Assembly (NCBI RefSeq): GCF_003966915.1
Contig: NZ_AP018150.1
Coordinates: 2,542,001-2,606,000 of the forward strand
Length of the DNA stretch: 64,000 bases
Reading direction: 5' to 3'
From: Mycoavidus cysteinexigens
GTDB lineage: Bacteria; Pseudomonadota; Gammaproteobacteria; Burkholderiales; Burkholderiaceae
Shown here: positions 1-9,375 of the stretch, one piece after another
Position numbering within the stretch: the first letter of the stretch is position 1
How the letters are laid out: each line of letters starts with the position of its first letter
The notes under the pieces: generated by a model
Database searches by the model: none
What the model was told of the DNA's origin: nothing
The model's input: only the letters and a program-made list of their open reading frames with translations
Translations under genes and position numbers: made by a program

Positions 1-147
1 CGGTGCGATCTGACCCGCTCCTAATAATAAGGTAGCCGGCCGATCGCCGAACGTATTCACGATATCCGCACCATCCGCTAACGAGAGGCGGTAGTGCAGT
101 GTAACGTGCGAGCCTTGCTTCACTTCAGAAAGATTAATCAGGGTCAT
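1..147 (-). CDS. fkpB: FKBP-type peptidyl-prolyl isomerase, N-terminal part (runs off the window)
   Basis: The first 49 codons of a minus-strand gene are present; the rest lies before base 1. The product begins MTLINLSEVKQGSHVTLHYR and continues with LADGADIVNTFGDRPATLLLG, which matches the start of small SlyD/FkpB-like FKBP prolyl isomerases (beta strand followed by the D-G-x-x-x-x-x-F stretch). Such proteins catalyse cis-trans isomerisation of X-Pro bonds during folding. It is divergent from radC, an arrangement common in Burkholderia, where ispH usually follows. Only the N-terminus is visible, so the catalytic part cannot be checked. Confidence 0.75.
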   Translation of the reverse strand, partial: MTLINLSEVKQGSHVTLHYRLSLADGADIVNTFGDRPATLLLGAGQIAP

Positions 148-236
148 GCGATGCTAAATCAATATTTATCAAACCGGCGACCAAAAAGCCGCGCCGTAGA
201 GCATAAAAAAACGATATTGTAAGCGACTTAGCTCAG

Positions 237-938
237 ATGAGACAGTTAACGCCCCAAAGGGGGCACGCCATTCGCACTTGGCCCAATAGTGAGCGCCCGC
301 GCGAAAAATTAGCTCAAGCCGGCCCTGCCGCTTTGTCAGATGCCGAGCTGCTCGCCATTTTCTTGCGCGTTGGAGTCGCCGGACAAAGCGCGGTTGACCT
401 TGGCCGCACGTTAATCCATCACTTTGGTTCGTTACGCGCTTTATTAAACGCTTCACATGCAGATCTTAAAGCCGTGCATGGAATGGGCCCCGCCAAAATT
501 GCTCAACTGCATGCGATGAGTGAACTGATCCAACGCGCGCTAGCCGAGCAATTACGCAATAACACCTATCTTGAGTCGCCTACGGCCGTACGAAATTATT
601 TAAAATTGTTGATCGGCGCACGTCCTTATGAAGTTTTTGTTTGCTTATATCTGGATGCGCGCCATCGGCTAATTCGTGCGGAAGAATCAGCGCGCGGCAC
701 ATTAACCCAAACCGTCGTCTATCCACGTGAAATTGCCAAACAAGCATTGCTATTAAACGCGGCATCTTTGATCGTAGCGCATAATCATCCATCAGGCGCT
801 GTGGCCGCCAGCCCTGCCGACCGGCATTTGACTCAACAACTACAAACCGTGCTGGCGCTATTTGAGATAAAATTACTGGATCACTTTATCGTCGCTTCTA
901 ACGCGATTTTGTCGTTTTCTGAAAAAGGCTGGATATAA
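237..938 (+). CDS. radC: RadC family JAB-domain protein
   Basis: The 233-residue product has the RadC layout: an N-terminal region starting RTWPNSERPREKL, a helix-hairpin-helix-like stretch at about residues 76-93 (LKAVHGMGPAKIAQLHAM), then a JAB/MPN domain. The metal-binding motif AHNHPSG lies at about residues 181-187 with the downstream Asp in SPADRHLT, so the JAMM site looks intact. The family was named for a radiation-sensitive mutant, but its biochemical role is still unsettled. The length is normal. It precedes rpmB and rpmG, as in other Burkholderiaceae. The ATG used is the first in frame; no strong ribosome binding site is seen. Confidence 0.93.
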   Translation: MRQLTPQRGHAIRTWPNSERPREKLAQAGPAALSDAELLAIFLRVGVAGQSAVDLGRTLIHHFGSLRALLNASHADLKAVHGMGPAKIAQLHAMSELIQRALAEQLRNNTYLESPTAVRNYLKLLIGARPYEVFVCLYLDARHRLIRAEESARGTLTQTVVYPREIAKQALLLNAASLIVAHNHPSGAVAASPADRHLTQQLQTVLALFEIKLLDHFIVASNAILSFSEKGWI

Positions 939-1064
939 AGCCAACCATAAAAACTCCTGCAACTTCTGCAAAATTGTATGCTAGAATTCGGCCTTTCGAT
1001 TTTTATTTTACAACGCGCTGTAGCGATTGTTACCGCGTAGAATTTAGCGTACCAGGAGTGCTCA

Positions 1065-1298
1065 ATGGCACGAAAATGTAAGGTAACTGGGAAAGGGCCA
1101 ATGGTTGGCAATAACGTTTCCCATGCCAATAATAGAACAAAACGCCGCTATTTACCGAATTTGCAGTATCGCCGCATCTGGGTAGAAAGCGAAAATCGTG
1201 ACGTGCGACTGCGCATCTCGAATGCCGCACTACGCCTGATCGACAAGATAGGAATTGATGCCGTGCTCGCTGATTTACGCGCACGTGGCGAAATTTAA
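1065..1298 (+). CDS. rpmB: 50S ribosomal protein L28
   Basis: The 77-residue basic protein starts [20 protein letters not shown] and carries the L28 signature [12 protein letters not shown], then ends in a basic helix with RARGEI. Length and both ends match bacterial L28, a component of the large subunit. A Shine-Dalgarno-like AGGAG lies about nine bases before the ATG. An extended -10 element (TGCTAGAAT, 979-987) upstream may be its promoter. It is cotranscribed with rpmG ten bases downstream. Confidence 0.97.
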   Translation: MARKCKVTGKGPMVGNNVSHANNRTKRRYLPNLQYRRIWVESENRDVRLRISNAALRLIDKIGIDAVLADLRARGEI

Positions 1299-1308
1299 AG
1301 GATAAATC

Positions 1309-1476
1309 ATGGCTAAAGGCGGACGCGAAAAAATTAAGCTGGCATCATCGGCTGGCACAGGTCATTTTTATACCACGACAAAGAACAAACGCACACAACC
1401 AGGAAAGATGGAAATCATGAAATTCGATCCTGTCGTGCGTAAGCATGTTTCTTATACAGAAACTAAGCTGAAATAA
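1309..1476 (+). CDS. rpmG: 50S ribosomal protein L33
   Basis: A 55-codon gene, [20 protein letters not shown] followed by [21 protein letters not shown] and ending TETKLK. This is full-length proteobacterial L33 of the cysteine-free type: the positions of the zinc-binding CxxC pairs hold other residues. L33 sits near the E site of the large subunit. The gene follows rpmB by ten bases, and an AAGG sequence overlapping the end of rpmB serves as ribosome binding site. A hairpin with a T-run follows the stop codon, closing the rpmB-rpmG transcript. Confidence 0.97.
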   Translation: MAKGGREKIKLASSAGTGHFYTTTKNKRTQPGKMEIMKFDPVVRKHVSYTETKLK

Positions 1477-1502
1477 ACGGTTTCAGACGACCTGATACAC
1501 CC

Positions 1503-1559
1503 AAACCCCGCCCAGCGCTGCTTTAGATTTTTTTGTAGCGACTGTGTGCGGGGTTTTTG
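1503..1559 (+). terminator. Candidate terminator after rpmBG
   Basis: The nine-base arms AAACCCCGC (1503-1511) and GCGGGGTTT (1549-1557) are exact inverted repeats around a 37-base loop and are followed by further T residues. Position right after rpmG supports a terminator, although the loop is long for a classical one. An in-frame upstream start for nadB at 1544 would lie inside the right arm, which argues for the later nadB start. Confidence 0.5.
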
Positions 1560-1576
1560 CTGCAAGTGGCTGGCAG

Positions 1577-3205
1577 ATGTCAAACCGCGAAAAATCTACC
1601 AACCCATTAAATTTCGATGTTGTCATCGTAGGCAGCGGCTTGGCCGGCTTAAGCGCAGCCCTGAAGCTCGCCCCCACTTTGCGCGTCGCGGTCATTGCTA
1701 AACGCTCGCTACACGATAGCGCGAGCGACTGGGCTCAAGGCGGAATTGCCGCTGCGCTGGATTCCGCTGACAGTATCGAAAACCATGTACAAGACACGCT
1801 GATTGCCGGCGGTGGCCTCTGTAATGAACACATCACCCGCTTTATCCTCGAACGAGGCGAATTAGCCATCAAATGGCTGCTTGAACAGGGCGTGCCTTTT
1901 ACCCGTGATGCCGCCAGCGAGCTGGGGTTTCACTTAACGCGCGAAGGCGGCCATAGCCACCGAAGAATTATGCACGCCGCAGATGCAACCGGCCATGCGG
2001 TAGTGTCCACTCTAGCTCAGCGCGTACGGACACATCCGAATATAACGCTGCTTGAAGAGCATTTTGCCATTGACCTCATTACGTCCGCCCCGCTTGGCGC
2101 GCCTGGGCGGCGTTGTAATGGCCTTTACGTACTCGATATACGCAATGGGCATACGCTCACCCTAGAAGCACCGCATATCGTGCTCGCTACGGGTGGTGCA
2201 GGCAAAGTCTATCTATATACAACCAATCCTGATACAGCAACCGGCGACGGCATCGCAATCGCCTGGCGGGCAGGCTGCCGGGTTGCAAATATGGAATTTA
2301 TCCAGTTCCATCCCACCTGCCTGTATCACCCCTATGCAAAGTCGTTTTTAATTAGCGAGGCCGTGCGTGGCGAAGGCGGTTTACTTAAACTCCCCGCGCA
2401 TGATGGCAACGGTCTACGCTTTATGCCCAAGCACGATGCGCGCGCTGAGCTCGCGCCACGCGATATTGTGGCGCGAGCCATCGATTTTGAAATTAAAAAA
2501 CACGGCATCGACTACGTTCACCTCGATATTAGCCACCAACCTCCGGAATTTTTGCGCGCGCATTTTCCGACCATTCTCGCGCGCTGCCTAGAATTTGGCA
2601 TTGACATTACGCAGCAACCGATTCCGGTGGTGCCGGCGGCGCACTACACATGTGGCGGCGTCGTTACCGATGCCTTTGGACGCACCGATATTGCTGGGCT
2701 CTTCGCAGTTGGAGAAACCGCTTATACGGGTTTACATGGCGCTAACCGGCTAGCGAGCAACTCTTTACTAGAATGCGTCGTCATGGCTCACTCCAGCGCC
2801 TCCGCGATTCAAACAGACCTCGCTAACCATGCATATCGTCCGAGCACACCCTTGCCGATCTGGGATGAAAGCCGCGTGACAGATCCAGACGAAGAAGTGG
2901 TGATTACCCATAACTGGGATGAATTACGCCGACTGATGTGGAATTATGTTGGGATTGTCCGCACGGATAAACGCTTATCGCGCGCCAAACATAGAATTGC
3001 GTTGTTGCGTAGTGAAATCGATGAATATTATGCTAATTTCCGCATCAGCCGGGATTTACTCGAATTACGTAATCTCGTCGAGGTCGCTGCGCTGATTGTA
3101 GAGAGTGCGTGCTTGCGGCGCGAAAGCCGCGGCTTACATTTCAGCCGCGATTGGCCTGAGCAGTTAGCTGAAGCGCTACCGACGGTACTGGTGCGGCAGC
3201 GTTAA
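1577..3205 (+). CDS. nadB: L-aspartate oxidase
   Basis: The 542-residue flavoprotein oxidises L-aspartate to iminoaspartate, the first step of de novo NAD synthesis. Near residues 17-30 is the FAD dinucleotide motif VVIVGSGLAGLSAA. Family active-site segments are present: FIQFHPTCLY (about 240), SEAVRGEGG (about 260), AAHYTCGGV (about 355) and HGANRLASNSLLE (about 390). The C-terminal helical domain is complete. The ATG at 1577 gives MSNREKS as the N-terminus; a longer form from 1544 would begin inside the rpmBG terminator. The partners nadC and nadA lie 6 kb away on the opposite strand, beyond the rhamnose block. Confidence 0.96.
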   Translation: MSNREKSTNPLNFDVVIVGSGLAGLSAALKLAPTLRVAVIAKRSLHDSASDWAQGGIAAALDSADSIENHVQDTLIAGGGLCNEHITRFILERGELAIKWLLEQGVPFTRDAASELGFHLTREGGHSHRRIMHAADATGHAVVSTLAQRVRTHPNITLLEEHFAIDLITSAPLGAPGRRCNGLYVLDIRNGHTLTLEAPHIVLATGGAGKVYLYTTNPDTATGDGIAIAWRAGCRVANMEFIQFHPTCLYHPYAKSFLISEAVRGEGGLLKLPAHDGNGLRFMPKHDARAELAPRDIVARAIDFEIKKHGIDYVHLDISHQPPEFLRAHFPTILARCLEFGIDITQQPIPVVPAAHYTCGGVVTDAFGRTDIAGLFAVGETAYTGLHGANRLASNSLLECVVMAHSSASAIQTDLANHAYRPSTPLPIWDESRVTDPDEEVVITHNWDELRRLMWNYVGIVRTDKRLSRAKHRIALLRSEIDEYYANFRISRDLLELRNLVEVAALIVESACLRRESRGLHFSRDWPEQLAEALPTVLVRQR

Positions 3206-3271
3206 ACGACTTTAAATTTTTTTATGCAATTTATACAAAATTGCAACCACCATTGGTCCTATTCCCCAAAA

Positions 3272-4189
3272 TTAGTGCAGTGGACCCATCCGTCCCGTCA
3301 ATCCATGCCATAACCCAATCAAGGACATCCTCAGATGATCCAGACGAGGCCTCATGAAGAGACTATAAATCATAAGGCGAACAGGAAGTTTTACCAGCTC
3401 AGTGGATTTCCAGCTCCACGGCACATAGCCCCGCTTGATGAGCGCGACCGCATTACGGAACAAATAATAATGACGCAATGGACTATGACTTGGATAGACG
3501 CGACCGAGCACGCGAACCGGTTCCCCACCCAATTCGTGCGCGAGACGCAACATAGGCGCACCAAGCGCTGAATAGCCTTTTGCGCGCGCCCTGACACACC
3601 ACTCCAGGTCCACAAAATCGATGAAAAGCCCTTCGTCCATGGGCCCGATGTCACGCCATGCCGCAAGATTGATGCACGAACCCGAACTAATCAAGAAATC
3701 GACCTCAATCGGCTGAGTGCCGACCGGCGCGATGCGTCGCAGCTTCCAATACCCAAAGCGTACGAAAGGGGTCACGCTGCCGAATCGTGCATCCTCGTAA
3801 GCGGGGCCAATCAGCGCGACCGGCTTACCTTGATTTAATTGCTCCTCGAGCAGGCACGGCAAGTCCCGAACCAGCTGGCTGGACGCTTCGCTGTCTTGAT
3901 CGAAGATCAACGCACTCTTACATCCGGCGTCAATTAAGACTTCCACCCCCTGATTGATTGCGGCCGCGATACCGCGGTTTGCTCCGTTGGCAACATACAC
4001 AATCTCATTGTCCAAGCCAAGGTCAGATGCGCGACTAACCTGCTCTGTATTATCGATAACCACGCAAAGTGCCATCTTAGCAAGCGCGTTCGCGCGCCGC
4101 ACGCACTCTACATCGGGCCGATAGAAGACCACGACAATACCACCGCTTAGGCCGTCCTGCGCAGCCTCATGATTCCATATCTTAGTCAA
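3272..4189 (-). CDS. Family 2 glycosyltransferase, rhamnosyltransferase-like
   Basis: The 305-residue product has a GT-A fold N-terminus: GGIVVVFYRPD (16-26), ANGANRGIAAAINQG (68-82) and the nucleotide-sugar/metal motif FDQDS (96-100), followed by SSGSCINLAAWRDIGPMDE. This pattern resembles WbbL/RfbN-type rhamnosyltransferases that move L-rhamnose from dTDP-rhamnose to a lipid-linked acceptor. It is the last gene of the rfbBACD operon and overlaps rfbD, which supplies that donor. The first possible start is TTG, since a stop codon directly precedes it in frame; there is no good ribosome binding site, so translational coupling to rfbD is likely. The exact acceptor cannot be read from sequence. 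Confidence 0.8.
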   Translation of the reverse strand: MTKIWNHEAAQDGLSGGIVVVFYRPDVECVRRANALAKMALCVVIDNTEQVSRASDLGLDNEIVYVANGANRGIAAAINQGVEVLIDAGCKSALIFDQDSEASSQLVRDLPCLLEEQLNQGKPVALIGPAYEDARFGSVTPFVRFGYWKLRRIAPVGTQPIEVDFLISSGSCINLAAWRDIGPMDEGLFIDFVDLEWCVRARAKGYSALGAPMLRLAHELGGEPVRVLGRVYPSHSPLRHYYLFRNAVALIKRGYVPWSWKSTELVKLPVRLMIYSLFMRPRLDHLRMSLIGLWHGLTGRMGPLH

Positions 4190-5078
4190 TCATGCAAAGG
4201 CGTAATGCCTCCCTCCAATCGGGCGCCCGCAACCCGAACACGCGCACGAGTTTCTCATTCGACATCCGCGAATTGGCCGGACGCTTAGCCGGTGTCGGAT
4301 ACTCAGCTGTCGAAATCTGCTTCACCACAGGCCGCCTATCAAGTTGCGACAACTCGAAAATTGCCGAGGCGAATCCATGCCACGATGTTGCACCGCCTGC
4401 GCTCAGGTGATACACCCCAGACCGCTGATGCCACCAGGATTTTTGATCTTGCGACGCTAGCGCCTGCGCAACCACGTGCGCTGTCAGCATTGCAATTGTA
4501 TTGCTCCATGTCGGCGCCCCAATCTGGTCAGCAACCACGTTCAGTTCCTCCCGCTCAGCGCCAATCCTTAGCATTGTCAGCAGCATGTTTTTTCCGCGCC
4601 TGCCATACACCCAGCTGGTTCGGAAAATCAGATAATTCGCACCACTCGCCGCAATTGCCTGCTCGCCAAAAAGTTTCGTACGACCATACACGTTCTGCGG
4701 ATCGGTCGGATCGCTCTCGACATACTCCCCATCCTTCTCGCCATTAAACACATAATCAGTCGAATAATGAATCAGCGGGATATTGAGCCTCTTGGCCTCA
4801 TCGGCGAGTACACCCGGTGCTTGACCGTTAATCGTCATTGCCAGGTCAGGCTCGCTCTCGGCTTTGTCAACACTCGTATATGCGGCAGGATTCACAATTA
4901 GCGTGGGACGCACCTCGCGTACAACCGAGCGTATCTGCTCGAGATTCGATAGATCCAGCATTGAACGGTCAGCCGCTACCACTCGACCGAGCCCCTGCAA
5001 CGCACGCGTCAGCGCGAAGCCAACCTGACCATTCACGCCGGTGACTAGTATCGTACGCCTTTCATGCTCCAAACTCAT
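4182..5078 (-). CDS. rfbD: dTDP-4-dehydrorhamnose reductase
   Basis: The 298-residue enzyme makes dTDP-L-rhamnose with NAD(P)H, the last step of the pathway. The Rossmann motif TGVNGQVG is at residues 13-20, the STDYVF segment near 105 and the catalytic YGRTK near 130, giving an S/T-Y-K triad of the extended SDR type. Length is normal. The start ATG is preceded by a strong GAGGAGG. It begins 11 bases after rfbC and overlaps the downstream glycosyltransferase by eight bases, consistent with one transcript. Confidence 0.95.
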   Translation of the reverse strand: MSLEHERRTILVTGVNGQVGFALTRALQGLGRVVAADRSMLDLSNLEQIRSVVREVRPTLIVNPAAYTSVDKAESEPDLAMTINGQAPGVLADEAKRLNIPLIHYSTDYVFNGEKDGEYVESDPTDPQNVYGRTKLFGEQAIAASGANYLIFRTSWVYGRRGKNMLLTMLRIGAEREELNVVADQIGAPTWSNTIAMLTAHVVAQALASQDQKSWWHQRSGVYHLSAGGATSWHGFASAIFELSQLDRRPVVKQISTAEYPTPAKRPANSRMSNEKLVRVFGLRAPDWREALRLCMID

Positions 5079-5089
5079 CAGCGCCTCCT

Positions 5090-5641
5090 CTAAGCGAAAA
5101 CTTCCGCTTCTGCAAGGTGTTTACCCGCAGCATCTTTCGCGGCGACCAGCGGTTCACCATCATACGGCCACTCGATACCAATCCGCGGGTCATTCCAGAC
5201 AATGCTGCGCTCAAACTCTGGAAACCAGTAGTCAGTCGTCTTATACAGAAACTCCGCCGATTCCGACAGAGTTACAAAGCCATGCGCGAAGCCCGCTGGT
5301 ACCCAGAGCTGTCGCTTGTTCTGGGCCGACAGATGCACGCCAACCCAATTGCCGAAGTTCGGCGAGCTCTTGCGAATATCCACCGCCACATCAAACACCT
5401 CACCTTGCACAACACGCACAAGCTTGCCCTGCGCGCGCTGGATCTGATAGTGCAAACCACGCAACACGCCCTTTTCAGAATGTGAATGGTTGTCCTGCAC
5501 AAACACCGCACGCATATCGACAAGTTCAGCAAACTCACGCGCGTTAAAGCTCTCAAAGAAAAAACCTCGCGCATCACCAAACACTTTCGGCTCAATGATC
5601 TTCACTTCGGGTAATGCAGTCGGCGTTACTTGGATGGCCAT
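5090..5641 (-). CDS. rfbC: dTDP-4-dehydrorhamnose 3,5-epimerase
   Basis: The 183-residue cupin-type epimerase inverts C3 and C5 of dTDP-4-keto-6-deoxyglucose. The signature [17 protein letters not shown] lies at residues 50-66, with the catalytic His64, and YKTTDYW near 135 supplies the conserved Tyr. AHGFVTLSE is also typical. The start overlaps the end of rfbA by 16 bases, so translation is probably coupled. Full length. Confidence 0.96.
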   Translation of the reverse strand: MAIQVTPTALPEVKIIEPKVFGDARGFFFESFNAREFAELVDMRAVFVQDNHSHSEKGVLRGLHYQIQRAQGKLVRVVQGEVFDVAVDIRKSSPNFGNWVGVHLSAQNKRQLWVPAGFAHGFVTLSESAEFLYKTTDYWFPEFERSIVWNDPRIGIEWPYDGEPLVAAKDAAGKHLAEAEVFA

Positions 5642-6531
5642 GCGATTTGGTCCGTCAAAATAGTTTGCAAATATTTACCATAGCCGTTTTTCGTGAGTGG
5701 CGCGGCCAGCCTGTGCAATTGCTCAGCATCAATCCAGCCGAGCCGATACGCAATTTCTTCTGGACACGCAACCACGAGCCCTTGCCGTTTTTGCAGCGTC
5801 GCAATGAATGTCGCCGCTTCGATCAAGGAATCATGCGTTCCCGTGTCAAGCCATGCGTAGCCGCGCCCCATGATTTCGACGTTCAGATTGCCCTGTTCGA
5901 GATAAACGGAATTGATATCGGTAATCTCTAACTCGCCGCGCGGCGACGGCTGGATTGTCGCCGCGATGTCACACACATTGTTGTCATAGAAGTACAAGCC
6001 TGTGACAGCATAGTTCGAGCGCGGCTTCGTCGGCTTCTCCTCAATCCTCAGCGCCCGAAACTCTCGGTCAAACTCGACCACACCATAGCGCTCCGGATCG
6101 TGCACGTGATATGCGAACACGGTAGCGCCCGCAGTTCGCTGGTTCGCCCTCTCAAGCTGCCCAACCAAATCGTGCCCGTAGAAAATATTGTCGCCGAGAA
6201 TCAACGCGGAAGGAGCCTCACCGATGAACTCGCGCCCGATGATGAACGCTTGCGCCAGGCCATCTGGCGAGGGCTGGACCGCGTAATGGAGGTTCATGCC
6301 CCATTGGTGACCATCACGCAGCATCGCTTCAAAACGCGGCGTGTCCTCTGGCGTCGAGATCACCAGTACGTCTCGAATGCCCGCCATCATAAGCGTAGAA
6401 AGCGGGTAGTAAATCATCGGCTTGTCGTACACTGGCAGCAACTGCTTGGAGACGGCGTGCGTGATTGGATAAAGCCGTGTGCCGGAGCCGCCAGCAAGAA
6501 TAATGCCCTTACGCTCAATGTGTGCCATCAT
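5626..6531 (-). CDS. rfbA: Glucose-1-phosphate thymidylyltransferase
   Basis: The 301-residue enzyme joins dTTP and glucose-1-phosphate to form dTDP-glucose, the committed step of dTDP-rhamnose synthesis. The nucleotide-binding loop GGSGTRLYP is at residues 14-22, followed by [25 protein letters not shown] and [19 protein letters not shown] match the sugar-binding core. Length equals the long RmlA form. Two adjacent ATG codons could start it. The gene follows rfbB by 12 bases and overlaps rfbC. Confidence 0.96.
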   Translation of the reverse strand: MMAHIERKGIILAGGSGTRLYPITHAVSKQLLPVYDKPMIYYPLSTLMMAGIRDVLVISTPEDTPRFEAMLRDGHQWGMNLHYAVQPSPDGLAQAFIIGREFIGEAPSALILGDNIFYGHDLVGQLERANQRTAGATVFAYHVHDPERYGVVEFDREFRALRIEEKPTKPRSNYAVTGLYFYDNNVCDIAATIQPSPRGELEITDINSVYLEQGNLNVEIMGRGYAWLDTGTHDSLIEAATFIATLQKRQGLVVACPEEIAYRLGWIDAEQLHRLAAPLTKNGYGKYLQTILTDQIAWPSK

Positions 6532-6543
6532 TATTGTTCTCGA

Positions 6544-7608
6544 TTATCCCGCACGCTGTGCGTAGTTCAGTTCGACCCACTTGCGATAGTCGCCCGACTG
6601 CACCTCATCCACCCAGCTCTGATTGCCAAGGTACCATAGGACAGTCTTCTTCAGGCCACTCTCGAACGTCTCAGCAGGCTTCCAGCCTAGATCGTGCTCG
6701 ATCTTTCGCGCGTCGATTGCGTAACGTTGATCGTGGCCTGGACGGTCGGTGACAAACGTGATCTGGTCGTGGTACGAACCGGCAGTTTTCGGTTTGAGTT
6801 GATCGAGCAGATCGCACAGCGTATGCACAACCTCAATATTTTTTTTCTCGTTCCAACCGCCTATATTGTAAGTTTCGCCAGGCGTGCCGCGCGCGAGCAC
6901 GGCGCAGATCGCGGCACAATGATCGCCAACGTACAACCAATCCCGCACGTTTTGCCCATCGCCGTATACTGGCAGCGGCTTACCGGCGAGCGCATTGGCA
7001 ATCATCAGCGGAATCAACTTCTCAGGGAAATGATACGGCCCATAGTTATTGGAGCAGTTTGTCGTCAGCGTAGGCAGTCCGTAAGTATGGTAATACGCTC
7101 GCACCAAGTGGTCAGCGCCGGCCTTGGTGGCCGAATAGGGGCTGTTCGGTGCATACGGCGTCACCTCGGAGAACGGTGGCTCGCTCTCGGAGAGCGAACC
7201 GAATACCTCGTCGGTGGATACGTGCAGAAACCGGAATGCAGCCTTCGCACCGGCATCTAGCCCGCTCCAGTAGGTTCGGGCGCTGTCCAGCAACGTGAAA
7301 GTGCCGATTACATTTGTCTGCACGAACTCGGCCGGTCCGTAGATTGACCGGTCGACATGGCTTTCGGCTGCGAAGTGCACAACCGCACGCGGCGCATGCT
7401 TCGCAAACAATGTATCGAGCGCGGCACGATCGCAAATATCCACGCGCGCGAATAAATGACGCGGGTCACCCTCAAGCGACTTCAACGTGCGCAGATTGCC
7501 TGCGTAAGTGAGTTTATCGACATTGAGAATAGCTTCATCGTTATCGCGCAACCAGTCAAGCACGAAATTACCGCCGATGAACCCGGCGCCGCCCGTTACG
7601 AGAATCAT
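6544..7608 (-). CDS. rfbB: dTDP-glucose 4,6-dehydratase
   Basis: The 354-residue SDR enzyme converts dTDP-glucose to the 4-keto-6-deoxy sugar with tightly bound [14 protein letters not shown] is at residues 5-15, STDEVFG and the catalytic YSATKAGAD further on, and [19 protein letters not shown] is a strong RmlB signature. I chose the ATG giving MILVTGG because homologues start there; an in-frame extension of 15 residues upstream has no family support. It is the first gene of the rfbBACD operon. A TATAAT on the minus strand (7725-7720) lies about 110 bases upstream but without a clear -35 box. Confidence 0.95.
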   Translation of the reverse strand: MILVTGGAGFIGGNFVLDWLRDNDEAILNVDKLTYAGNLRTLKSLEGDPRHLFARVDICDRAALDTLFAKHAPRAVVHFAAESHVDRSIYGPAEFVQTNVIGTFTLLDSARTYWSGLDAGAKAAFRFLHVSTDEVFGSLSESEPPFSEVTPYAPNSPYSATKAGADHLVRAYYHTYGLPTLTTNCSNNYGPYHFPEKLIPLMIANALAGKPLPVYGDGQNVRDWLYVGDHCAAICAVLARGTPGETYNIGGWNEKKNIEVVHTLCDLLDQLKPKTAGSYHDQITFVTDRPGHDQRYAIDARKIEHDLGWKPAETFESGLKKTVLWYLGNQSWVDEVQSGDYRKWVELNYAQRAG

Positions 7609-7714
7609 ACCTTTAACTCTAAAAAACACGACTACGCACAAACCTTCCCGCAAGGTAGTCAGGACAGTCGGTAGCGCGATCGGGGAAAAAATGGATGTCT
7701 GGAAAACAGATTAA

Positions 7715-7767
7715 GCAGGATTATACAGGAGCGGCCTAGTTAGGCCCCGTTTCTCAGCTGATCCTGC
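7715..7767 (-). terminator. Nested inverted repeat between glycosyltransferase and rfbB
   Basis: GCAGGAT (7715-7721) pairs with ATCCTGC (7761-7767), and inside it GGCCT/AGGCC (7733-7746) forms a second hairpin. The structure lies just downstream of the minus-strand glycosyltransferase gene and upstream of rfbB. It could end the former transcript; the minus-strand TATAAT at 7725-7720 within it could also serve rfbB. There is no strong T-run, so the role is uncertain. Confidence 0.35.
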
Positions 7768-7803
7768 CCCAAGATTAGTTCCATTCTAAAATAGAAAAAC
7801 GCG

Positions 7804-8820
7804 TTACAAATTCCTTAAATAGTACTTGGCCGACAGATTAAATAGGGCCGAGGACAGCAAAAGTGTTATCAGCCATAGCTTCATTTTGGACGTTATGCCC
7901 ACATAGGGATTAGCGTAGACCATCGATGCATATTTGCGCAGAGTCGATATAATCTCAGGCCGGTGTTCGCTGCGCTTTCTCGCTGCCTTAATCACATCGA
8001 CGATAAATGCCCTGCCGAAGCGCGGGACTAGGCAGTCTCGGAAATAGAAGCGCTGCTTGTCCCTCTCATCAGGGAACATCTCAACGAGCTTTTGAAAATA
8101 GAGAAAGCGGCTGCGGCTCATATGAATTGTGTAGGAGGCACTCTCCGCATGGATGCACCAGACGTACACTGGGCGATCGACGAAATAGTTTGTATAGCCT
8201 TTGCGAAAAATGCGGAGGAACAGGTCGTCGTCCTCATAGCCGATGAAACGCGGGTCGAAGCCTCCGACCGCAAGAAACGCTTTGCGACTAACCAATGACG
8301 CTGAAGGCAAGACAAACATGTCCTCCTGCAATAGATCAATGATCGCTCGCTTAGGATGGCTCGTGCATAGCTCCTTGACCATGGCCGTGCGCACGACATT
8401 CCCATCGCCATCGGCTTCTATCGCATCGCCATAAACAAAACCGAAGCGACTATCTTTCCTTGGAATCGCATGCATCAAGATCTCAATGTGGTCAGAAAGA
8501 TAGAAATCATCTTGGTCGAGAAAGCAGATGTACTCGGAGTCAGCAGCTTCTACGCCGGCATTGCGAGCTGATCCTTGGCCACCATTCGGCTTATCGACGA
8601 TGCGAAAATCATATTTTTTGGACAATTCATATAGCGCCGCCCGCTCTTCGGCGCGCGAGCCGTCATTTACGACGAACACTTCGTTGGCCGCCATGGTCTG
8701 TTCGGCGACACTCGCGAGTGCGCGCTCAATCCATTTTGAACCATTGTAGAAGGGAATGATGACAGCGACAGTGGAAGCAACGTGGTCGTTCGGCATGTTG
8801 AACGTTGGAGTTAACCTCAT
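7804..8820 (-). CDS. Family 2 glycosyltransferase
   Basis: The 338-residue protein is a GT-A glycosyltransferase of family 2. AVIIPFYNGSKWIERALASV (19-38) is the start of the fold, VVNDGS (50-55) and FLDQDD (100-105) are nucleotide-sugar and metal-binding motifs, and GGFDPRFIGYEDDDLFLRIF carries the ED catalytic-base region. The C-terminal 30 residues are hydrophobic and may touch the membrane. It probably adds a sugar to an O-antigen or exopolysaccharide next to the rhamnose operon. Donor and acceptor are unknown. It is transcribed separately from rfbB, with 195 bases between. Confidence 0.85.
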   Translation of the reverse strand: MRLTPTFNMPNDHVASTVAVIIPFYNGSKWIERALASVAEQTMAANEVFVVNDGSRAEERAALYELSKKYDFRIVDKPNGGQGSARNAGVEAADSEYICFLDQDDFYLSDHIEILMHAIPRKDSRFGFVYGDAIEADGDGNVVRTAMVKELCTSHPKRAIIDLLQEDMFVLPSASLVSRKAFLAVGGFDPRFIGYEDDDLFLRIFRKGYTNYFVDRPVYVWCIHAESASYTIHMSRSRFLYFQKLVEMFPDERDKQRFYFRDCLVPRFGRAFIVDVIKAARKRSEHRPEIISTLRKYASMVYANPYVGITSKMKLWLITLLLSSALFNLSAKYYLRNL

Positions 8821-9375
8821 TTGATGAACAGTTAAAAGCTTCCATTTTTAAATGGAATTAATTGAAAAAATATTTTGCTATGAAATGTTAAAGCCATGCA
8901 AATCGGTATCTGCCTCGTCTAGCTTTGTGCAGCCCAACTCGTACAGGAGATCAGTAGACTGAATAATAATATAATTTTTACGTGTAAAGGATTTCTTTCG
9001 AAGTGGATGGGTGAATTGAGTGCCGAATGCCTACGCTCGGGGTTGTACAACACATCAATTTATGTAAATACAGCTAAGCGATCGTCAATTTTATGTGTAA
9101 TTCATAGACATCGATTCAATTTTCCGATCTGTAAATCGGCATAATATAAGCCTTCTGCTAAAGTAAAAGAAGTGATATTAAAAAAGAGGGAGTGGTGGAA
9201 TTACCTACGCTGGTCTTGTTTGAATAAATTTCGCAATATAGACGAATTGCAAGAGGGCTTAAGCGGTTAGATTGACTTTGATGATTTTTGAGAACAATCC
9301 AATTCAAGAGGCCAAACGTCGAACAGGTGCGCAGAACGAAATTCGCTAGCTTTAACTCTGGCCATGGCCAAATGA
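8821..9375. other. Gene-free AT-rich stretch
   Basis: About 555 bases between the glycosyltransferase and nadC hold no reading frame that I can support. The DNA is noticeably richer in A and T than its flanks and has many stop codons in all frames. A perfect palindrome, TGGCCATGGCCA, lies at its right end, just downstream of nadC. It could contain the glycosyltransferase promoter at its left end and otherwise decayed DNA. Confidence 0.6.

Noticed and set aside
3225-3245. Inverted repeat TGCAATTT/AAATTGCA after nadB as a terminator
   Set aside because: The stem is AT-rich and the T-run lies before rather than after it on the plus strand, so it does not read as a terminator.
5041-5547. Long plus-strand reading frames across the rfb operon
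   Set aside because: They are antisense to rfbC and rfbD, are rich in Ser, Arg, His and Pro as expected for shadow frames, and show no domain.
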